From Byssothecium circinans (lineage: Eukaryota; Ascomycota; Dothideomycetes; Pleosporales; Massarinaceae): a stretch of 64,000 nt of DNA. Below the pieces are notes generated by a model, which did no database searches, was not told the DNA's origin, and was given only the letters and a program-made list of their open reading frames with translations. Where the stretch lies: positions 279,274-343,273 of the forward strand of contig ML977005.1 in the NCBI GenBank assembly GCA_010015675.1, in the 5' to 3' direction. Of the stretch, positions 57,501 to 64,000 are shown piece by piece. Within the stretch, counting starts at the first letter, position 1; every line of letters starts with the position of its first letter. Position numbers and translations under genes: made by a program.

Positions 57501-59727
57501 CCATTAAGGAGAAAGAGGTCACGTTGAATAATGAGATTCGTCGACTTACATTTGAGCGTGACGAGAAGAATGATGCTCTCAACGCGAAGGAAACAGAGCG
57601 ACGCACGACCAAGGATAGTCTTGACGAAGCCAACAACAAGCTCCGCACCCTGGAGTTGGAAATCACGGGGCTTCAGGAAGTTAATGCTCAGACTTTGGAA
57701 AAGCTAGAGAAGGCTAATCCCACGACCAGCGAGAAGTCTGAGCTATCCGAACTTAGGCAACAATTGCTGCACAAGACCAACGCTCTCCATATGGCCGAGC
57801 AAGAGGCTGACACTCTCCGAAAAGAGGCTGACGACTTGAAGGACAGAGCGACCGCGTGTCAGGACGAGAGGGACACGCTACGCGTACAACTGAGCGAGAA
57901 AGAAGCGGAAATTGAGGCTTTACAAACACAAGCCGACTTACGAGTCGAGTATGAGCGAAGCACTCTACAGGAGCTACGGAATCAGGTCGAGTCTCTGCAT
58001 AATTCAAATGTAAGTTTGACAGAGAGCCTAGAACAATTCCGCAGAAACGAGAAGAGGTCAGACGAGGCTCGACAAGGCTATTTGGAAGAGAGGAGCAGCC
58101 TTCTTTCACAGCTAAACGATGCGCAAAATGCTCTAGAAGCGCAAGAGACTGAGATTCAACGCATTCAGGACCGTAGAAAAGAAGAGTTAGACGATGCGGA
58201 AGAGATTCACAAGACGGAGGTCAATGAGCTCCAGCATCGCGTGGCGCAGGTTGAGAAGGAGAAAGACAAGGCCAAAGCAGATGCCGCCCGCACTGAAGCA
58301 GAGAAAGATGGCTTGATCGAAGGTCTCAAGAAGAAGTGCGAGGAGAAGTTCGAGTCGCTTGTCGAACAGGAAGTCCAAAAGCGACTCGAACAGATCGAAC
58401 AGGCGACGGTGAAAGCAGGCGAACATTCCTCGCGGCTTGTACAACAGTCTGGTCCCATTCCAGGCAACATCCCAAGTGCGTTGTCCAATGCTCAGAATGG
58501 GAAGGTTAGGAAACCAATCACAAGGCGCAATGCCTCTGTAATGGGTATTACCGGAGTTTCTCAGGAGCTTGAGTCCTTGGAGATCTTTCCATGGAACATC
58601 TCGGGGCGCCAGCACAACGAGTATGTCGAAGATCCAGATCGTGAAGATCTTGGAACAGGCGAATTTCACAACGAGGTCGTTGATCCGTCTGCCGAAGTCG
58701 TTCCTGAGACCCAGCTGACTATGACCACTGGACAGTTCACAGCACGATTCAATCAAGTGTCTGGGCCGAGTAGAAGCCACAGCTCCTCAAGTCTTTCGGA
58801 TTGGCCCGGAGACGAGTTGCTCGACATGGATGATAATACAGGATCGGGTGGGGACGGGATGCAGGGAAACCCCTCGCACTCTCCTTTGAAGGATGGATCT
58901 TCTGACAACGGTGTTGACATGCATAGCCGCGGCTCCTCTCGCAACAGTCGTCTCAACCATCCGAAATCGCAAGCTAACATGAGTGTACGTATGATGGGAC
59001 CACCGTCAATTCCTGGATCTTCTAAAGAGTATGTACCGGGCAACCACAGACACTCCTCGCAATTCGCAAATGTTGAGTCAGGCAGCACGTCCCGAGTTGA
59101 TCGGAGTACTAAAGGCGGAAGCAGCTCTCCTGCCTTTATGCATGCTACGGGTTCATCCTCCAAGACTTATGGTCAGCATGCTGGAATCGCCACTGGATCA
59201 CTGGGACATCAGCGTAGCAGCACACCGCAAGCTCAGTCATACGGCAGTTCTCAGAAGCGAAAGGGCTCTCATTTCCATAATGAAAGCGGACCCTCCAAGC
59301 GCCACCAGAGCCGTTCTCCATCTCTTCCACGGTCTCGTCACGAAGACTTACCAGGACCAGCGACTCGCTCGACTCGCAATCGCAGCGAGGCGGGTTCACG
59401 AGATGCCAGCCAGTCTGGCTACAGCCCTAGGGTGCCTTCAGCACAAGGCTTGGTTACCCATTCTTCTCGACGCTCTTCAGCTGGGCGCAACCCGAGCCAT
59501 CGAGGTATGAATGCCCTTTCCTATCACAATACTGGGTCAGCAGTACCGATGCCATCCCATTCAAACTTTGTAAAGGGCCATCAGACTCGCGGAGCATTAC
59601 CGTACGTGTCAAAGGCTAACCAGGTGTAACAGGACCTTCGAAGGCGCAGAAGGCGCAGAAAGATATGAGGGAGCTCAACGCGAGGGAGATGCTGGGTTCT
59701 CAGCGCGGTCGCGGGCGTCGCCACTAA
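54541..59727 (+). CDS. Large coiled-coil protein with basic, Ser-rich tail
   Basis: Seven exons (54541-55015, 55064-55268, 55327-56769, 56820-57285, 57330-57401, 57449-59504, 59633-59727), phases consistent, give 1603 aa. Residues 1-480 are disordered. A basic patch DPNGRMIRRVKRRDKK lies near 265. Residues ~520-1260 form long, nearly continuous heptad-rich coiled coil (for example EKEVTLNNEIRRLTFERDEK). The tail is Ser/Arg-rich (SHRGPSKAQKAQK) and ends GSQRGRGRRH. Choosing donor CGAG|GTATGA and acceptor AACAG for the last intron gives the RGRGRR ending; reading straight through stops earlier. Not recognised; it could be a structural, spindle or polarity scaffold. Introns of 44-128 nt. Confidence 0.75.
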
Positions 59728-62700
59728 GCGTGTTGATGTGGAGATAGCGGGTGCTTGTCGCTTCGTGCTTCATCGTACTCGACGTATTGATGGAAGTAGT
59801 GAACGGAAAGAGCGGGTAATCTTCTAATGTAAGTACCTGGCCGTCCCCAACATTGGATCAAAGACTGACCGGCGCAGGAGAGTTATCAAAGTATGAATAG
59901 CGGCGTCTACGATTTCGATCTTCGCCGCATCGTGGGATTTTATGTCCTGATGAACCGAGCATCTATTGTGTATATCGTTTCGGAGATACGTTAATTTTTC
60001 GCGGGAAGCAGTCTGCTTAGGAAGTATGGTCGGTATGGCGATGATAAAAGCTGCTTCGGCCGTTCGGAGGATTTACGGGAGTCCTATGCCTAGAGGAATC
60101 ATTTCCTGTACCAATTTAGCTACACAGTAGTCTCATGAAGTAGTTCTTACTGTCTCTTCGTCCCAACGTCTTGCCTGCATGTGACTCAATTGTACCCTTG
60201 TCTCCGTTGGATGGGTTGGCTGCGCGGTTGCTGTGATTCTTCTTGGCGTGGAGATGGGCTTTGTTGACAATCTCTTTCGAGTCCACTCGCCTCGCCTCTC
60301 TTTCGAAACTCCTCCAGCTCCCCTCTCTCCAACACACTACCCCACCCTCACCAACACTACGTCTTCTTCCATCCAAACTTCTAGCCGCCGTGCTTCTTTC
60401 CACCTTCCAGGTATCTTCTCTTCTTTCCTCCATCTCCTGATGCCCTTTTGCAGCTGGCTGCCTGACAGCTTCGTCAGACCTGCTGGCGAGCCCCCCGGCG
60501 ACAACACCAGCTCCCGCGGTCCGCATCGACTCAATTGTATGCTGACAGCAAACTAATCAACATGGAGAACATGCTCTACACCGAAACCTCGTCTCCAGTG
60601 TCGTGGTAGTCACGATACAGCCGCCAATGGCGGGGACTTTGAACGTAGTGAGTATCAGGTATGAAAACTCCACCTTCCGCAGCCTCATCATAAGAAACGC
60701 GTCCCTACTAACGCGCTAATGGATTAAAGAACGAGGCCCAGCTCACGACATCCTCATCGCTGCCGCCTTTGCGGAGATGCGACGGCTGGAGCTCACCGCG
60801 TTGGCCGCCATACACCCACATCGACAGCAGGGACGCGGCTCACAACGCCCCAGCCGACCCGGCGATGACAATACGTGTAAGTAGCTCCTTGCCTTATCCC
60901 CATCAGCTAAATCATCGCCGCCGAGAGTGCTATGATGGTGCGCCTCGATGGCGGGGCCTGCGGACTCCTCGGGGGTGCCTGGTGCATCAACGCGTGCACC
61001 GCAGACTCCCCATCGAGGTTGCTACACCACAGCAGCAACATAAAGTATGCAAACTATCGTCTGACTTTGAATAGATATCTCGTTGATACTCGTAACGTGG
61101 TTGGGTTGCGACGGGTGTTTGCATCCACGGCATTCACTCGGCCCGTGAACGTTACAATGTTTGGTAAGTCGCCCCCCCTCCTCTTGACAACCTTTCCTCT
61201 AATGCCCAAATCGACACCAACTGAGATTGCGAGAGCGTGGCAATTCAGAATTGCGCTAATTCCTTTCGTAGAGAGAAGCGTGGCTGCGTTGCATTTTAGC
61301 CGACTTTGACATTTTCGACCATCTGAACTCGGACTTGGCCGCACCGAACACTTTGTGTGAGCGTAAGAGCCCTCGAGCCGAGAACAACCCTTGAGAATGC
61401 TGATATCAGCTGCTGTCTCCAGATGAGTGTACAGTATGGCTTCATGCCGTCCTTTCTGCCACCTTCGGACTTGACTGACTTGAACGCTGGGATGTCGGCC
61501 ACGATGAAAACGTCTGCCACACCTCTTCACCTGAACCAACAGCAACCTCTGACGGCATCAACTCGTCCAAATCGCAGCCGACTGGCACCCCATCGCTACG
61601 ACGACCATGACCTTGACGGCGACCTTCATTACGTGAGCCACCTCCCTGGGTAGCGACCGGACCGACCGCCAGACATACCCACAAAGAGCTGCAGGCACAA
61701 AGAGATAGCTTTGGTATCGAGCACGGGCTGGTAAAGTCGGCCATGAAGGCTGTTCATACGATGTCATCTTATGTGTGGCCATGTTGTCGCCGCGCATTCA
61801 AGACCGGCGTCTTGTCGACAAGGTAAGTCCGCAATTGCGGTTCTCTCATCTCTGTTCGGTCTCTTCCCTTTCGACTTCCTCTCTTTACCTCTTCTATCTC
61901 TTCCTCGTCCAGTACTTTATCACCGTTCTCACTCTTTCCCCCTCTCCATCTCTTCCAGTTCCCTTCACGGCTCTCGTGTGCGTATGGGTCATGGTCATAG
62001 TTCCTCATACTACGTGCCACCCACACGGAGCCTATAACAAATTCAAAACGCCTGCCATCACACCCCGCGACAGGACACTGATTCGCAGCCGATTTGCAAA
62101 AGTCCCGTGCTACGAAGCGATAGTAGTGCAAGCGGACAGGGCGCGGAAGCATTTCGGTTAGGCTCCCCTGGCTGTTCTAGGGCTTCGGCCAGCTACGTCG
62201 GCATACCCTATCCATGTGATGGAGCTGCGTAGCTTGCTCGTCTGACGACTTGCGGTAGAATTTTAGGGATCGAGCCTATGCATTAGGTAAGAGGGTGATG
62301 GTTCGGGAGCGACGTCAGGGTGGAACCCAGGAGTAGCTGCTACCTTCTGGTAGTAGAAGGCAACTGTCCTGCTTTGGTTACTCGTGAGGTTACTTGCTGA
62401 CTCGTACATGATGGGCTTGTTGGATTCCCCCCTCCCCTGTTTTGTGATTTTTTGTTTTTTGTTATTTGTTATTCCATCCAAGTTTGTCCTGAGAACATTC
62501 GGATGAAGGTCCGACGTTGACAACTATTGTAGCTCAGCTCTTCTACACACATCAACCGCACCGACTTGACTTCATGCAACCACGAGCTGCATAAGTTATT
62601 TTGGTTCATTCCTCCTCTTCACCCGTCGCTTCCACACACACCTTTCCAGCACACGCTTGGCCAAAGGCATATGGACTCGGGTCGTCGGAACGCCGAGTGC

Positions 62701-62738
62701 GATAGCTATGCCGTATTTCCTCGGTCTATTCAACCCTC
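59728..62738. other. Unresolved region, no firm gene
   Basis: C/T-rich sequence with several good donors (GTAAGTAG at ~60878, GTAAGTCG at ~61164, GTAAGTCC at ~61826) and acceptors. Some open blocks, such as 60729-60878 and 60932-61163, but overlapping frames look equally plausible, so I cannot settle a gene. It could be a spliced non-coding transcript, or fragments of fast-evolving genes. Confidence 0.3.
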
Positions 62739-63745
62739 ATGGGCTGTCCGGTAAGCCATCACACCTCAGCGTTCTCTTTAAGGCTACAAGCACCGATGCT
62801 CGCACCTCACGATGATGACCCACATGTTTCTCGAAAATACGATGTAGACCCGAAACCTTTACACCAACCACCTGTCTGATCCCTACTTTTTCCGGCCATC
62901 ATTCATCCACTTCATGGTCGACGCTGACATTGTGCACGAACAGTTTCGGTACAGTCCGTATCCTTCTCTTTCGGTAAGTTATTTCCCTTTTCATATATCG
63001 TACACTGCCATGATGAAACCAAGCAAAATTCTCTGTACCGTCCGAAAATACCATGTCGCAAGCTGAGCACCTGAGCTTTCACCAATTCTTCCCAGCTCTT
63101 TGGTCATTCCAAGGCTCCGCTGACTAGGATATAGTTCTTCCGGAATACTCTGATTCGTACTTTTTGTCCTTTGGTAAGCCATTTCCCTTGTTATTCCTTA
63201 TACGGCCAAGATGAACCAAACCATATAACTATCTCGTTCGTTCCGAACATACCATGTCGCAAACAGAGCACCTGAGCTTCCACGAAGTCTTCCCAGCCCG
63301 TCCAGCCATTCCAAGGCTTCGCTAACCAAAACGTAGTTCTTTAGGCGCACTGTCTTCTTCATGCCATCCTTCAGGTCGTCAGTATTTCCATTCCGATAGG
63401 TCTCCGTGCGGTAAGTCCTCCTCTTTCATCGTCCCCCCACCCCGTCTCCCTTCGTGATGAGATCTTTAAGAGCAGAGTATCCCTGTTGACCTTAAATTGT
63501 ACACTGAACCGTGGGCATTATTTGCGTCCTGTTCATCACTTCCCCGGCTCGAAGATCGTGCTCACCAGTGTACAGGTTCACCGATTGCTTTCGCAGCCCA
63601 AAGCTCCGCTCCGGCCTAACGCATTGGCTCTTCGGACCATGCTATCCAGCGCATTTGGTAAGCAAGTCTTTCTGTTCTTCCTTTCGTTTTTCTGTCAATC
63701 TATGATGAACACTTTCTATAACCGGAGACGAGCCGGGAGGGATAG
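62739..63745 (+). CDS. Tentative six-exon small protein (speculative)
   Basis: One phase-consistent reading through strong donors: exons 62739-62750, 62848-62973, 63128-63173, 63375-63410, 63569-63657 and 63728-63745, giving 108 aa. It begins MGCP (a possible N-acylation motif), continues TRNLYTNHLSDPYFFRPSF and DIVLPEYSDSYFLSFG, and contains RQYFHSDRSPC and LTHWLFGPCYPAHL, rich in aromatic residues. The exons were chosen because their phases match, so chance is a real risk. Introns 2 and 3 lie inside a 200-bp tandem duplication. No homology claimed. It may equally be non-coding. Confidence 0.2.
62971..63345. repeat. 200-bp tandem duplication, two diverged units
   Basis: Unit 1 from 62971 and unit 2 from 63171 both start with GGTAAG then ATTTCCCTT. 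Both share ATACCATGTCGCAA, GAGCACCTGAGCTT, TCTTCCCAGC, CATTCCAAGGCT and GTAGTTCTT or TATAGTTCTT, in order with small indels. Each unit opens at a splice-donor-like sequence and contains an acceptor-like TAG near its end. Confidence 0.85.
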
Positions 63746-64000
63746 GGGTCTGACGGAGCCTCGGCGGTAGGGTGATTCCTCCGTTACCATCCCTATGATA
63801 GAAATATCCCGCCCTGAGATTTTTTTTGTTTCTCTCTGTGTTCGAATTTTACGATCGTGGGAAGGTGCTGACAATGTTGCAGGCTAGTTGGAGCTGGGAC
63901 GGCGGTTGAACTTGCTGTCGTTGCCAGCTTCGCAGTTTTCTGTGTCGCGAGCCCATGTCGTAGGTTCGAAGACATTCGGTCGGCGTTTCCTGGCGTCGAC
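63746..64000. other. Right window edge
   Basis: Short stretch with a T-run near 63818; no feature recognised. The window ends here, so any gene would be incomplete. Confidence 0.5.

Noticed and set aside
59505..59632. Read-through end of the coiled-coil gene (stop at 59629)
   Set aside because: The alternative splice CGAG|GTATGA...AACAG has a good branch site (GGCTAAC) and gives a basic RGRGRR tail; I judged it more likely, but cDNA should decide.
1..64000. CRISPR arrays, biosynthetic clusters, operons
   Set aside because: The window is eukaryotic with intron-containing genes; no array-like spacing and no backbone biosynthetic enzyme was seen.

Overview
The window is nuclear DNA of a filamentous ascomycete (Pezizomycotina), most likely a Dothideomycete. 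Genes are short and compact with 44-150 nt introns that have GTANGT donors and CTAAC/CTGAC branch points. The gene set is fungal: a phytochrome histidine kinase, vigilin/Scp160, an SP-RING SUMO ligase and an NFX1-type helicase. The first 11 kb also carries repeat-induced point mutation (RIP), visible as C-to-T/G-to-A decay with TA-rich sequence and stops at former CAA/CAG/TGG codons. There is one 10-N assembly gap.

Layout. 1-11.2 kb is an accessory, repeat-rich block. It holds a 15-bp minisatellite, a protein kinase gene, a pogo-type transposase scrap, a small orphan ORF, a RIP-killed ferritin-like gene, a minus-strand membrane-protein relic, and a RIP-killed multi-pass membrane gene interrupted by a pogo element. 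One pogo copy (7050-8590) is internally deleted but hardly mutated. A second (8763-10622) is full length but heavily RIPed. A third relic (10625-11179) abuts it. 12-24.7 kb is a normal gene block: vigilin, a flavoprotein/F-box-like/ankyrin fusion (both minus strand) and a 1493-aa phytochrome (plus). 25-27.2 kb holds microsatellites, the N gap and a tiny EF-hand gene whose 752-nt intron contains a decayed tandem repeat with a perfect hairpin. 27.6-54 kb is gene-dense: 12-exon helicase, CapZ alpha, two conserved fungal proteins, Lsb5-like VHS/GAT protein, F-box-like protein, membrane proteins, mitochondrial oxoglutarate carrier, Nse2. 54.5-59.7 kb encodes a 1603-aa coiled-coil protein. 60-64 kb has no firm gene but many strong donor sites and a 200-bp tandem duplication.

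How they fit together. No biosynthetic cluster or operon is present; these are independent housekeeping, signalling and trafficking genes next to a degraded transposon island. The helicase belongs to the Hrr1/SAD-3/ZNFX1 group linked elsewhere to RNA silencing. Its introns share a 20-nt block with each other and with an intron of another gene, which suggests introner-like elements. All gene models come from reading splice sites, phases and protein motifs by eye; no search was run.
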